From NCBI RefSeq assembly GCF_021261325.1, contig NZ_JAJSBI010000008.1:186001-250000 (forward strand): a DNA stretch of 64,000 nt, read 5' to 3'. Shown in pieces: positions 1 through 8,248 of this stretch (within the stretch, counting starts at the first letter, position 1; each line of letters opens with the position of its first letter). Both the position numbers and the translations under genes were made by a program. The DNA comes from Streptomyces guryensis (GTDB taxonomy: Bacteria > Actinomycetota > Actinomycetes > Streptomycetales > Streptomycetaceae). A model generated the notes under the pieces. The model did not search any database, was not told the DNA's origin, and was given only the letters and a program-made list of their open reading frames with translations.

Positions 1-1
1 C

Positions 2-118
2 GTGATCGCGGCGGACGGCAGGACGGCCGAGCTGCTCCTGGACGAGGACCTGATGCGTGCCCACCGGCTGGAGCTGCCCTTCGGTTTCGACCCGCGGTCC
101 GTGACAATGGGCGCGTGA
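2..118 (+). CDS. C-terminal fragment of a CbiO-like ECF/cobalt ABC transporter ATPase
   Basis: Only the last 38 codons are present; the gene enters from the left edge. The visible tail reads ADGRTAELLLDED and then RAHRLELPFGFDP, which resembles the C-terminus of energy-coupling-factor (cobalt/nickel type, CbiO) ATPases, where a 'drvavl..grvvadG.t.ell' stretch precedes the end. No Walker motif is visible, so the family rests on this short tail. The stop TGA overlaps the GTG start of the following MarR gene by 4 bp (GTGA), so the two are probably translationally coupled. Confidence 0.5.
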   Translation: MIAADGRTAELLLDEDLMRAHRLELPFGFDPRSVTMGA

Positions 119-585
119 CGAACGAGGACCATACGGCGACGGGCCCCGAGGGCTCGCTGCTGCTCGACGACCAGCTGTGTTTCGCGCTGTACGCGGCCCA
201 GCGTGCGGTGACGTCCTCCTACCGCCCGCTCCTCGACGAACTCGGCCTCACCTACCCGCAGTACCTGGTGCTGCTCGTCCTGTGGGAGCGCGGCGAGATC
301 GCGGTCAAGGAGCTGGCGACCGCGCTGCGGCTCGACTACGGCACGGTGTCGCCGCTGCTGAAGCGGCTGGAGGCGGCGGGCCTGGTGCGCCGGGAGCGCG
401 CGGCGCACGACGAGCGCTCGGTGCTGGTCGCGTGCACGGGGCGCGGCGAGGAACTGCGGGAGCGCGCGGCGTGCGTACCGGGCGCGCTGCTCGCGGCGAC
501 GGGGCTCGAAGCACCGGAGGTCGCACGGCTGCGCGAGGAGCTCTGGCGGCTGGCGGCGAAGGCCGAAGCCGCCGCACACCCCTGA
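115..585 (+). CDS. ohrR: MarR-family organic-peroxide sensor, OhrR-like
   Basis: A 156-residue winged-helix regulator. The N-terminal DDQLCFALYAAQRAV stretch matches OhrR proteins, with the peroxide-sensing cysteine at C22; further cysteines at C107 and C120 make a 2-Cys (Xanthomonas-like) mechanism possible. The DNA-binding wing is around residues 62-105 (ELATALRLDYGTVSPLLKRLE). It should repress the organic hydroperoxide resistance gene just downstream and release DNA on oxidation. The GTG start at 115 overlaps the stop of the upstream ATPase gene. A 20-bp imperfect palindrome at 641-660 between this gene and ohr is the obvious candidate operator. Confidence 0.88.
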   Translation: MTNEDHTATGPEGSLLLDDQLCFALYAAQRAVTSSYRPLLDELGLTYPQYLVLLVLWERGEIAVKELATALRLDYGTVSPLLKRLEAAGLVRRERAAHDERSVLVACTGRGEELRERAACVPGALLAATGLEAPEVARLREELWRLAAKAEAAAHP

Positions 586-640
586 TCTCGGGTTACTCCC
601 GGTTGCCACCCCCTGGTCAGGACTGCTGACCTACCAGCCA

Positions 641-660
641 GTACCTTGTGCACGATGTAC
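641..660. promoter_or_regulatory. Candidate OhrR operator (imperfect 20-bp palindrome)
   Basis: The sequence GTACCTTGTGCACGATGTAC matches its own reverse complement at 16 of 20 positions, centred on GTGCAC. A partial direct copy (GTACTTGCGCGCAC) follows at 657-670. It lies about 30 bp upstream of the ohr start, where a repressor would block transcription. Assignment to OhrR is inferred from position only. Confidence 0.5.
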
Positions 661-689
661 TTGCGCGCACTTGTTCTGGGGGGCCAACC

Positions 690-1148
690 ATGAGCGCCAT
701 GAACGACGAAGTCACGGACGCCGACACCCGGCCGACGAAAATCATGTACGTCGCCGAGGCGACCGCACACGGCGGCCGGGACGGCTACGTCACCAGCCAG
801 GACGGCCAGCTCGAACTCAAGGTCGCGATGCCACCGGAGCTGGGCGGCGACGGCAACGGCACCAACCCGGAGCAGTTGTTCGCGGCCGGCTACAGCTCCT
901 GCTTCCACAACGCGCTGGTGCTGGTCGGCCGCCGTTCCGGCTTCGACCTCACCGGTTCCACGGTCGCCGCGAAGGTCGGCATCGGCCCCAACAAGCAGCG
1001 CGGTTACGGCCTCGCGGTCGCCCTCAGCGTCTCCCTCCCGGTGCTGGACCAGGACGTCGCGGCGAAGCTGGTGGACGCGGCGCACGAGGTGTGCCCGTAC
1101 TCGAACGCGACCCGCGGGAACATCGACGTGACGATTCTGCTTGGGTGA
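690..1148 (+). CDS. ohr: Organic hydroperoxide resistance protein (Ohr, OsmC family)
   Basis: A 152-residue OsmC/Ohr-fold thiol peroxidase that reduces organic hydroperoxides in the cytoplasm, usually with lipoylated proteins as reductant. Both catalytic cysteines are visible: C71 in AAGYSSCFHNAL and C135 in HEVCPYSNATRGN. The typical N-terminal YVAEATAHGGRDG and the C-terminal GNIDVTI end are also present. I chose the ATG at 690 because a GGGGGG Shine-Dalgarno lies just upstream and the extra residues of a longer frame (from 648) do not look like Ohr. It pairs with the OhrR-like regulator 104 bp upstream. Confidence 0.93.
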   Translation: MSAMNDEVTDADTRPTKIMYVAEATAHGGRDGYVTSQDGQLELKVAMPPELGGDGNGTNPEQLFAAGYSSCFHNALVLVGRRSGFDLTGSTVAAKVGIGPNKQRGYGLAVALSVSLPVLDQDVAAKLVDAAHEVCPYSNATRGNIDVTILLG

Positions 1149-1182
1149 GTGGGGAGTACACACAGGCAGGAGGCGTACGGGC

Positions 1183-2340
1183 GTGGATGTGAACGGTGCG
1201 GTCGCCGAGGGCTTCGAGCCGGTCAGGGAAGCGTTCGTACGGAACTTCGAGGTGCTCGGGGACCGGGGCGCGGCCGTCGCCGTCTACCGTGACGGGCACA
1301 AGGTCGTCGACCTGTGGGGCGGCACGAAGGACGTCGACGGCACGGACCCCTGGCAGCGGGGCACCGCCCAGATCGTGCGTTCGGCGACCAAGGGTGTCGC
1401 CGCCGCCGTACTCCTGCTGCTCCAACAGCGCGGTGAGCTGGACCTGGACGCGCCGGTCGGCGACTACTGGCCCGAGTTCAAGGCGGCCGGCAAGGAGCGG
1501 ACGCGGGTGTGGCACCTGCTCGCGCACCGCGCCGGAGTGCCCGTGCTGGACCGCCCGCTCACTCCCGCCCAGGCCGCCGACCCCGACCTCGGTGCCGAGG
1601 CGGTCGCGGCGCAGGCACCGGCCTGGGAGCCGGGCACCGACCACGGGTACCACGCGCAGACGTACAGCTGGCTGACGGGCGAGCTGGTGCGGCGGATCAC
1701 GGGACGGGGCATCGGCGAGTGGATCGCGGACGAGATCGCGGGCCCCGTCGGAGCGGACCTGTGGCTCGGGCTGCCGGCGTCCGAGGCGGGACGGGTGGGC
1801 CGGGTGTCCCAGATCGACCCCCCGGCGAACCCGCACGGCCTGCGGACCCGCCCCAAGCGCGCGGTCTCCGAGGCCTACGCCGAACCCGGCTCCCTCACCC
1901 GCCGCGCCTTCGCCGCGATCACCCCGCTGCCCGACGAGAACGACCCCGCCTACCGCGCCGCCGCCCTGCCCGCCTCCAACGGCATCGCGACAGCCGAGGG
2001 GCTCGCGCGTTTCTACGCGTCGCTGATCGGCGAAGTGGACGGCGGCACAAGGCTGTTCACGCCGGAGACCATGGAGCTGGCCCGCACCGGACGCAGCGCG
2101 GGGCCGGACCGCGTGCTGGTGGTGGGCACCCGGTTCGGCCTCGGCTACATGCTGCACGGGGCAGCGTCCCCGCTCCTCTCCCCCACCTCCTTCGGCCACC
2201 CGGGCCGCGGCGGCGCCCTCGGCTTCGCCGACCCCGACACGGGCATGGCCTTCGGCTACGTGACGAACGCCTTCCGCAAGAGCGTGACGGCGGACCCACG
2301 GGCGCAGGCCTTGGTGAGGGCAGTGCGGGCCGCGCCCTGA
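1183..2340 (+). CDS. Beta-lactamase-fold serine hydrolase (EstB / class C-like)
   Basis: A 385-residue penicillin-binding-protein-like esterase. The S-x-x-K nucleophile motif is SATK at residues 67-70. A tyrosine motif (HAQTYSW, Y161) and a C-terminal HPGRGG loop followed by GFADPDTGMAFGYVTN fit the family VIII esterase / EstB group rather than true beta-lactamases. No signal peptide is seen, so it is probably cytoplasmic. The GTG at 1183 is preceded by AGGAGG (1168-1173) with 9 nt spacing, better than the ATG at 1141, which would overlap ohr. Its end runs straight into a dispersed repeat (2341-2420). The substrate is unknown. Confidence 0.85.
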   Translation: MDVNGAVAEGFEPVREAFVRNFEVLGDRGAAVAVYRDGHKVVDLWGGTKDVDGTDPWQRGTAQIVRSATKGVAAAVLLLLQQRGELDLDAPVGDYWPEFKAAGKERTRVWHLLAHRAGVPVLDRPLTPAQAADPDLGAEAVAAQAPAWEPGTDHGYHAQTYSWLTGELVRRITGRGIGEWIADEIAGPVGADLWLGLPASEAGRVGRVSQIDPPANPHGLRTRPKRAVSEAYAEPGSLTRRAFAAITPLPDENDPAYRAAALPASNGIATAEGLARFYASLIGEVDGGTRLFTPETMELARTGRSAGPDRVLVVGTRFGLGYMLHGAASPLLSPTSFGHPGRGGALGFADPDTGMAFGYVTNAFRKSVTADPRAQALVRAVRAAP

Positions 2341-2420
2341 AGCGGCGCGGGGCTGTGGCTGTATGCGGCTCCACGCGTGGGCGCGACCAGCCACGCCTGA
2401 CCCGCAGACGCCCGACGGCA
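2341..2420 (+). repeat. Dispersed intergenic repeat, copy A
   Basis: Starts directly after the stop codon of the serine hydrolase. It shares with copies B and C the blocks GCGCGGGGCTGT, TATGCGGCTCC and GTGGGCGCGACCAGCCACG. It lies between two convergent genes, so it may act as a bidirectional terminator or mRNA-end element. Confidence 0.75.
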
Positions 2421-2446
2421 GGTCCCGGCAGCCCGGGGAGCGCGGC

Positions 2447-2722
2447 TCACACGTTGATGGAGTGCGAGGTCCGCCCCGACGCCGAGTCGATCTCCCCATG
2501 CGCCTTGGTGAGCAACTGCATGGCGAGCTCGTTCAGCGCCCGCGCACCGGCGATCTCCTCCCCCACCCGTGGCTGATTCGAGTCGGTGTGGTGGCGGCTC
2601 GCGTGCCCGTGGGCCTTCACCTCGGTCCCGTCGGACAGCCGCACCAGCGCGACCGCCCGCGTGTGCGTCTCGTCCTCCTGGAACTCCAGCTCTATGTGCC
2701 ATCCCACTGCGGTGTGCATCAT
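2447..2722 (-). CDS. DUF1876 domain protein (dsRBD-like small protein)
   Basis: A 91-residue protein beginning MMHTAVGWHIELEFQED, the pattern of the actinobacterial DUF1876 family (small alpha/beta fold). The middle block TRAVALVRLSDGTEVKAHGHA is typical. I chose the ATG at 2722 because GGAGGT lies 7 nt upstream on the coding strand; the longer frame from 2779 has no such signal. No function is established for the family that I can state. It is monocistronic, bounded by repeat A on one side and a strong hairpin on the other. Confidence 0.8.
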   Translation of the reverse strand: MMHTAVGWHIELEFQEDETHTRAVALVRLSDGTEVKAHGHASRHHTDSNQPRVGEEIAGARALNELAMQLLTKAHGEIDSASGRTSHSINV

Positions 2723-2781
2723 GACGATCACCTCCGGAAGACCTGCTTCCAGGGTGCTCCTACGGGCCCGCGGATGCACGC

Positions 2782-2816
2782 AGACCCCGGGCCGGTGTGA
2801 CGTCGGCCCGGGGTCT
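2782..2816 (-). terminator. Hairpin terminator after the phosphoesterase gene
   Basis: Perfect 12-bp stem (AGACCCCGGGCC with GGCCCGGGGTCT) around an 11-nt loop, 20 nt past the stop of the minus-strand phosphoesterase gene. There is no clear U-run, which is usual for Streptomyces. Confidence 0.75.
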
Positions 2817-2835
2817 CGCGGCGGCGCGGGGCCGG

Positions 2836-5592
2836 CTAGCCGTCGTTCTCCGCCGACGGCAGGTAGGCGCCCGGCACGTCCTCGGGCGCGTACACCTTGC
2901 CGTCACCGGGGTACGGCTTGGTCCAGTTGTGGGTCTGGTACCAGGTGTAGCGGTTCATCTGCTCGTTGTTGGCGTAGTCGGGCACGGCGTGCGGACCGGT
3001 CAGGCGCTGGTGGGAGGCCCAGGTCTTCCACTGCGCGGCGAGCTTCTGCTGGGCCTGCGGCACCGCGGCGGTCGTCGGCGCGAGCGCCGCCCTGGTGTCC
3101 TGCGGCGCCGGGGTGTCCGAGCCGCAGGTGGGCTGGGGGCTCACGCCGAGGGTCAGGGAGGTCCGGTTGGGGACCGCCGTGAACGGCGTGTTGTCCGGCC
3201 TCAGGGAGAACGCCCCGTACATCGGGGTGGCCGCGCTGTCGAGCTGGTTCATCGGGTGGACGCCGAGGATCTGCTCTATGGTGCGGATCATCGTCATCTG
3301 CGAGTAGTAGTGGCTGTCGACGGTGTCGTGCCTGGCCCAGGGGCTGATGATCTGGACCGGGGCGCGGTGGCCGTCGACGTGGTCGAGGCCGTTCTGGGAG
3401 TCGTCCTCGACGACGAAGATCGCCGAGTTCTTCCAGAACTTGCTGTGGGAGATCTCGTCGACCATCCGGCCGACCGCGAGGTCGTTGTCGGCGACCTCGG
3501 AAGCGGCGTTCGCCGGGCCGCCGGTGTGGTCGTTGGAGAACCAGAACATGTTCAGGTTCGCCGGGCCGTTCCTCTCGAAGTCCTGCTTCCAGATCTGTTC
3601 CTTGTAGATGTCCGGGACGTCGAGGTCGAACATCGGGAAGCCCTGGACGGACACCTTGTTGAGCGAGGGGATCGCCGAGCCGGTCTGGATGGGGTACTGG
3701 GTCTGCGCCCCGGTGGCTTCCATGTTCTTGCTGTCGCAGTACAGGTTCTGCCAGGTCGCGCCGGCCGGCTTGGTCTCCAGCGACTGGAACTCACCGAAGT
3801 CCTTGACCGACTTTCCGACCGCCTGCGCACCGCTCCAGATGAAGCCGGTCTTCTGGTGGCCGAGGGCGTCGTTCTCGGTGTCGTAGCTGCGCTGGTACTC
3901 GCCCGCGGAGGACTCGGTGTACTCCGGGTTGTCCGACTGCATCAGCCAGTTGTGGCCCTCGGCGGAGTTCGTACCCACGTCGTAGAAGTTGTCGTAGAGC
4001 CCGAACTGCTCGGCCAGCGCGTGCTGGTTGGGCGTCACGTTCTCGCCGAACGTCGTGAGCGAGGGGTCTCCGTCGCCCTGCGGCAGGTCGCCGTAGACCT
4101 GGTCGTACGTCCGGTTCTCCTTGACGAGCAGGAAGACGTGCTTGATCGTCGAGGGGTCGCCGAGCCGAAGCGGGACCGGCAGCGCCTTCCCCGAGGTCTT
4201 GCCGCCCGCCGTGGTGACCGAGCCGGGCGTCCAGCCGTTCTGCCTGAAGACCTTGGCGGTCTGGGCCTTGACGGTCTTGTCGTCCGGCAGCGTGAACTGC
4301 GTCAGGCTCGACGTCGTGTCGTGGGTGTTGTGGCCGGAGGCGGCGGTGGGGCGGCGGGCGTCGATGCCGCGGGTGTTGGAGACGACGATGTTCCTGCCGA
4401 CGGTGGCGATCCCGGAGGGGAAGTAGTCCGTGGGGAGCAGGCCGACGTAGCGGGCCGGCTCCTGTGGGGACTTGTACCGGTAGACGGCGACCGCGTTGGC
4501 CCGGCCGAGCGTCACCAGCAGACGGTTGTCGTCGGTGAGGGTCACCGCGTTGGGCTCGTAGCCGACCTTCGCCTCGGGCCACGGCTGGGTGGCGATGGTC
4601 TGTACGACCTTGTCCTTGGCCGTGCTGATGACCGAGACGCTGTTGTCGGCGGTGTTGGTGACGAACACCGCGCCCTTGTTCGCGTACACCGCGGTCGGGT
4701 GCAGGCCGACGTCGATGCTGCCGACGGCGGCGGACGGGTCCGCCGTGTCGATGACGCTGACGGTGCCGGTGGTTGCGGCGCCGGTGTCCGGGTCGGCGGG
4801 TACCTGGGTGCCGTAGGAGTTGATCGTGGTGTCGCCGTCCTTGGCCGGGCGGCCGCCCTCGTTGCTGACGTAGAGCTTGCCGCCGACCAGGGCGATGCCC
4901 CGGGGGGCGTTGCCGACTGCCCAGCTCTGCTTGACGGTTCCGGTCGCCGCGTCGATGGCGACGACCCGGTTCTGGCCGTTGACCGCGGAGTAGACGGTGG
5001 AGCCGTCGGCCGAGAACACCGCGGCGCCCACGAGGGCGTGCTTGGTGCCGTCGGCCGCGATCGGGACGGTCACCGGGCTGGAGAGGGTGCCGTCGGCGCC
5101 CACGGTGAACTTGGTGTAGCCGTCGGTCTGGCCCAGCCACAGCTGTGTGCCGTCGGGCGAGTACGTCGGGCCCTCCTGGCCGACGGAGCCGTTCTTGATG
5201 CGCAGGTCGTCCGCCACGTTGGTGCCGACCTTCTGGATCACCTGCCCGCTCGCGAGGTCCATGACGACCAGCGACGCGTCACCGTCGGCGACCGAGGCGG
5301 CGAGCCGGCTGCCGTCCGGGCTGACCGTCGACGACATGATCTTGCCGTCGTTGATGACGGTGCGGCTGCCGTACGGCTTGATGTACTGGTCGCTGGCGAT
5401 GACCTGGCCGTTCGCGGTCTCGTCGGCGACCTGCTGGGTGCCGAACTGCCACGTCGACGCGACGGCGGTGCCCGTGACGCCGAGGGCGACCGCGATGCCC
5501 GCCGTGACCAGCACGGCGCGGCGGCCGACGCGTCTGCCGAAGAGGTTGACCTGATTCTTCTCGTTGATCCGGCGCTGGCGTGTGACCTGCAC
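2836..5592 (-). CDS. Secreted YncE-like beta-propeller / alkaline phosphatase-family phosphoesterase
   Basis: A 918-residue exported two-domain protein. Residues 20-46 form a signal sequence with paired arginines (GRRVGRRAVLV, then a hydrophobic run ending in AVAS), possibly Tat. Residues about 75-480 contain repeated blades with DGKIMSSTVSPDGS-type and VIDTADPSAAVGSIDVGLHPTAV segments, a YncE-like seven-bladed propeller. From about 490 on (KHVFLLVKENRTYDQVYGDL, GHNWLMQSDNPEY, FVVEDDSQNGLDHVDGHRAP) it matches the phosphoesterase/AcpA family with metal-binding Asp and His. The GTG start has AAGGGA upstream. It follows the ABC permease by 48 bp, so the three genes look like one operon. Confidence 0.88.
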   Translation of the reverse strand: MQVTRQRRINEKNQVNLFGRRVGRRAVLVTAGIAVALGVTGTAVASTWQFGTQQVADETANGQVIASDQYIKPYGSRTVINDGKIMSSTVSPDGSRLAASVADGDASLVVMDLASGQVIQKVGTNVADDLRIKNGSVGQEGPTYSPDGTQLWLGQTDGYTKFTVGADGTLSSPVTVPIAADGTKHALVGAAVFSADGSTVYSAVNGQNRVVAIDAATGTVKQSWAVGNAPRGIALVGGKLYVSNEGGRPAKDGDTTINSYGTQVPADPDTGAATTGTVSVIDTADPSAAVGSIDVGLHPTAVYANKGAVFVTNTADNSVSVISTAKDKVVQTIATQPWPEAKVGYEPNAVTLTDDNRLLVTLGRANAVAVYRYKSPQEPARYVGLLPTDYFPSGIATVGRNIVVSNTRGIDARRPTAASGHNTHDTTSSLTQFTLPDDKTVKAQTAKVFRQNGWTPGSVTTAGGKTSGKALPVPLRLGDPSTIKHVFLLVKENRTYDQVYGDLPQGDGDPSLTTFGENVTPNQHALAEQFGLYDNFYDVGTNSAEGHNWLMQSDNPEYTESSAGEYQRSYDTENDALGHQKTGFIWSGAQAVGKSVKDFGEFQSLETKPAGATWQNLYCDSKNMEATGAQTQYPIQTGSAIPSLNKVSVQGFPMFDLDVPDIYKEQIWKQDFERNGPANLNMFWFSNDHTGGPANAASEVADNDLAVGRMVDEISHSKFWKNSAIFVVEDDSQNGLDHVDGHRAPVQIISPWARHDTVDSHYYSQMTMIRTIEQILGVHPMNQLDSAATPMYGAFSLRPDNTPFTAVPNRTSLTLGVSPQPTCGSDTPAPQDTRAALAPTTAAVPQAQQKLAAQWKTWASHQRLTGPHAVPDYANNEQMNRYTWYQTHNWTKPYPGDGKVYAPEDVPGAYLPSAENDG

Positions 5593-5602
5593 GGAGCTGT
5601 CC

Positions 5603-5649
5603 CTTCAGTGGACCAATCAGTGGAACCTTCGTTGGAACCTTCAGTGGGG
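5603..5649. repeat. Short imperfect tandem repeat around the permease stop codon
   Basis: About four imperfect units of 12-13 bp of the type TTCAGTGGACC / AATCAGTGGAACC / TTCGTTGGAACC / TTCAGTGGGG. The array fills the 48-bp gap between permease and phosphoesterase genes and includes the permease stop codon (5641-5643), so the end of that gene probably changed by repeat slippage. Confidence 0.6.
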
Positions 5650-6990
5650 GGTGAGCAACTCGACGTTGCCGTCGAACTGCCAAAGCGGATTCGGGGCGTC
5701 ACCGGTCGAAGTCCGCAGCAGGAAGTAGCCGTTGACTTCCTTCGGACCGTCGCCGTCGGCCACGAACCGCCCGTCTGAGGTGATGTCGAGCTGGTAGACC
5801 GCCGTCCCGGGGACCGGGACCCCGGGCAGATCCCAGGTCACGACGCACCGCCAGTCGTTGCCCGCACCCTCCTGGGCCGCCTGGCCGTCGCTCTTGGTGC
5901 AGGCCGCCGAGGACCGCAGCTGCGCCTCGGTGACGGCGGGACGGTGCAGCTGCCGGGTCTGCATGCGGTAGAGATGGGCGAACGCCGTGGCCACCGACCG
6001 CTGGACCTTGTCCTGCTCGATGCCGGAACCGGTCGACGGGGTCGCCACGGCGACCACTGCGACGGTGCCGGCGGTCAGTGCCGCCAGGGGCAGCAGCCCG
6101 ACGGTGATCGCGCGGCGCCCCGCACCGTCGTAGGCGAGGTTGGTGAAGTCGCGCCGCAGGAACAGCAGATACGCCAGCACGGTCGCGAGCACGGCCCACA
6201 CCAGGCTGACCGCGACGCCGATCAGGAGAGGCGCGATCTGTGCCGGGCTGGTGAACAGGCCGTTCCAGGCGATGAAGGCGTAGCCGGGCAGGGCGAGGCG
6301 CACGGCGACGGGCAGCGGCAGCATCTGGGCGACCGACATCGCGAGCGCGACGATCGGGGGCAGCAGCAGCCCCATCGGGGACCGCCCCAGCGCGACCGAC
6401 CCGAGCAGTCCGATCGCGGCGAGGGCCAGGGTCGGCGCGAGGGCCGCGGCCCAGGCGAGCAGGACCCGGCCGGCCGCGTCCCCGGGCGCCAGCAGGTGGC
6501 CGTCGAGGCCGACCAGCGGCTGGTTGCCGACCGACACCAGCCCGCCGGCCGCGCCGGACACGGCCAGCCCGGCCACCAGCAGCAGGATGACGCTGAGGCT
6601 GGCCAGGGACTTCGCCACGAAGATCCGTCGCGGCGACCGTACGGCGACCAGCAGATACCGCCAGGTGCCGAGCCGGTCCTCGGCGGCGAACACGTCACCG
6701 GCGACGACCGAGGAAAGCAGCGGCAGCGCGTAGGTGCCCGCGAACCCGAGCATCACCAGGGGTCCCGCCCACCCCGTGGCGTGCATCCAGCGCCCGAAGA
6801 GCGTGTCGGAGGGCAGCGTGCTCTGCTGACCGACACCCGCGACGAACAGGGCGGGAGCGATCCAGCACGCAAGCACCAGCAGCCGGATCCGCCACTGCGA
6901 GACCAGCTTGACCAGTTCGAAGCGGTAGCCGCGCGAGACGGGGACGCGGCGGGCACTGACAACCTTGTCGTCGGCGACGGTCGCGGTCAT
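5641..6990 (-). CDS. ABC transporter permease
   Basis: A 449-residue polytopic membrane protein. After a short cytoplasmic N-terminus (RGYRFELVKLVSQWRIRLLVL) there are about six hydrophobic segments, up to roughly residue 300. They include the ABC-2-type loop SSVVAGDVFAAEDRLGTWRYLL, typical of permeases that work with an ABC_tran ATPase. The last 140 residues are soluble and probably extracytoplasmic. The ATG start overlaps the stop of the ATPase gene by 4 bp (ATGA), so the two are coupled. The cargo is unknown; it may export something acted on by the phosphoesterase encoded next. Confidence 0.82.
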   Translation of the reverse strand: MTATVADDKVVSARRVPVSRGYRFELVKLVSQWRIRLLVLACWIAPALFVAGVGQQSTLPSDTLFGRWMHATGWAGPLVMLGFAGTYALPLLSSVVAGDVFAAEDRLGTWRYLLVAVRSPRRIFVAKSLASLSVILLLVAGLAVSGAAGGLVSVGNQPLVGLDGHLLAPGDAAGRVLLAWAAALAPTLALAAIGLLGSVALGRSPMGLLLPPIVALAMSVAQMLPLPVAVRLALPGYAFIAWNGLFTSPAQIAPLLIGVAVSLVWAVLATVLAYLLFLRRDFTNLAYDGAGRRAITVGLLPLAALTAGTVAVVAVATPSTGSGIEQDKVQRSVATAFAHLYRMQTRQLHRPAVTEAQLRSSAACTKSDGQAAQEGAGNDWRCVVTWDLPGVPVPGTAVYQLDITSDGRFVADGDGPKEVNGYFLLRTSTGDAPNPLWQFDGNVELLTPH

Positions 6991-7928
6991 CGGCCGGCCT
7001 CCTGCTGCTCGGTGAGGTCGAGGAACGCGGCCTCCAGCGGCGATATGACGGGCGCGAGCTCGCGCACCGCGACGCCCGAGCGCACGAGGTTCGCCACCAG
7101 TTCGTCGAGCGCGGGCACCAGGGCGCGGACGACGAGCAGTTCGTCGTCCTGCCGTACCCCGGCGTCGTCGACGACCCGGATCCCGTTCGTGCCGTCGGCC
7201 AGCCGTCGCGCGGCCTGCGGATCGGAGGTCCGTACCCGGTAGTCGAGTTCACGGTTCTCGGCGGCCAGCTTGCCCAGCGGGCCGGAGAAGACGACCCGTC
7301 CGGTGGCGAGGATGGTGACCTCGGAGCACAGTGCCTCCAGGTCGTCCATACGGTGGCTGGACAGCACGACGGCGGTCCCGTCCGCGGCGAGCCGCGCAAG
7401 GACACCGTGCACGTGCCGTTTCCCGGCCGGATCAAGGCCGTTGGAGGGTTCGTCGAGCACGAGCAGCCGGGGTCTGGTGAGCAGGGCGGCGGCGAGCCCG
7501 AGCCGCTGCCGCATGCCGAGCGAGAAGCCGCGCGCCTTGTCGTCGGCGACGGCGGTGAGCCCGACCTGGTCGAGCACGTCGTCGATGCCCGCGGTGCGCG
7601 CGTCCGCGCCGCGCAGCCGGGCCAGCGCGGCGAGGTTCTGCCGGGCGGTGAGCGAGGGATAGAGACCGGGTCCGTCGACGAACCCGGCGACACCCTCGGG
7701 AGCGTCGAAGGCCCGCCCCACCGGCGTCCCCAGGATCTCGAGCCGCCCGCTGTCGGCGACGGCCAGACCCAGCAGCAGACCGAGCAGCGTCGTCTTGCCG
7801 GCGCCGTTCGGACCGACCAGGCCGTGGATCTGCCCCTGCGTCACATCCAGGTCGACACCGTCGAGCGCGACGACATCGCCGAAGCACTTGGTGATCCCGC
7901 GAGCCGCAACCGCGTGGAGCGTCCCCAT
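6987..7928 (-). CDS. ABC transporter ATP-binding protein
   Basis: A 313-residue ABC-2-type ATPase. Walker A is GPNGAGKTT near residue 43, the signature is FSLGMRQRLGLAAALL, Walker B is LLVLDEPSNGLDP, and a switch histidine lies in VLSSHRMDDLE. The C-terminal ~80 residues have the usual extension of drug/lipid exporter ATPases (CcmA-like). I chose ATG 7928 (MGTLHAVAARG), with AAGGGGGG just upstream, over an in-frame start at 8057. It is the first gene of a three-gene minus-strand operon with the permease and phosphoesterase. Confidence 0.92.
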   Translation of the reverse strand: MGTLHAVAARGITKCFGDVVALDGVDLDVTQGQIHGLVGPNGAGKTTLLGLLLGLAVADSGRLEILGTPVGRAFDAPEGVAGFVDGPGLYPSLTARQNLAALARLRGADARTAGIDDVLDQVGLTAVADDKARGFSLGMRQRLGLAAALLTRPRLLVLDEPSNGLDPAGKRHVHGVLARLAADGTAVVLSSHRMDDLEALCSEVTILATGRVVFSGPLGKLAAENRELDYRVRTSDPQAARRLADGTNGIRVVDDAGVRQDDELLVVRALVPALDELVANLVRSGVAVRELAPVISPLEAAFLDLTEQQEAGR

Positions 7929-8107
7929 GGGCCCCCCTTCTCCCGATGTCCGCAGGAACCATAGGGACACCACACAACCCAGGCACAGACGCCGAGTTGA
8001 ACCCCCGTGAAACGGATCGTCAAGGCGTAGGCAAGTCGCACGCACGAACACCGACATGAATCGGACACGGGGGGTGCGGGACGCGAATCGCGCTACGGTG
8101 CAGCACC

Positions 8108-8215
8108 CGCCCCAAAGGGGCGCGGGGAACTGCGCGATCAGCCAAGACGAAGCAGACGACCGCGTCGCGGCACCGCCCCAAAGGGGCGCGGGTAACTGCG
8201 CGACCGGCCACGACG
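8108..8215 (+). repeat. Short-form dispersed repeat in two tandem units (copy F), within a 320-bp gene-free gap
   Basis: Two units about 66 bp apart, each starting CGCCCCAAAGGGGCGCGGG followed by (A/T)AACTGCGCGA and ending GCCA(A/C)GACG. The first block forms a CGCCCC-AAA-GGGGCG hairpin. This is the 5' part of the same family as copies A-E. The rest of the gap 7929-8248 holds the leader of the ABC operon, with a possible -35-like TTGACG on the minus strand near 8018-8023; no gene is visible. Confidence 0.7.
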
Positions 8216-8248
8216 GCGCCGCATACGCTCGCCTGCCAAGCCGGGCGC

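Noticed and set aside
2797..5778. 993-codon open frame on the plus strand
   Set aside because: It is the antisense shadow of the phosphoesterase gene; the composition (Val/Arg/Gly/Asp-rich, no domains) is typical of high-GC antisense frames.
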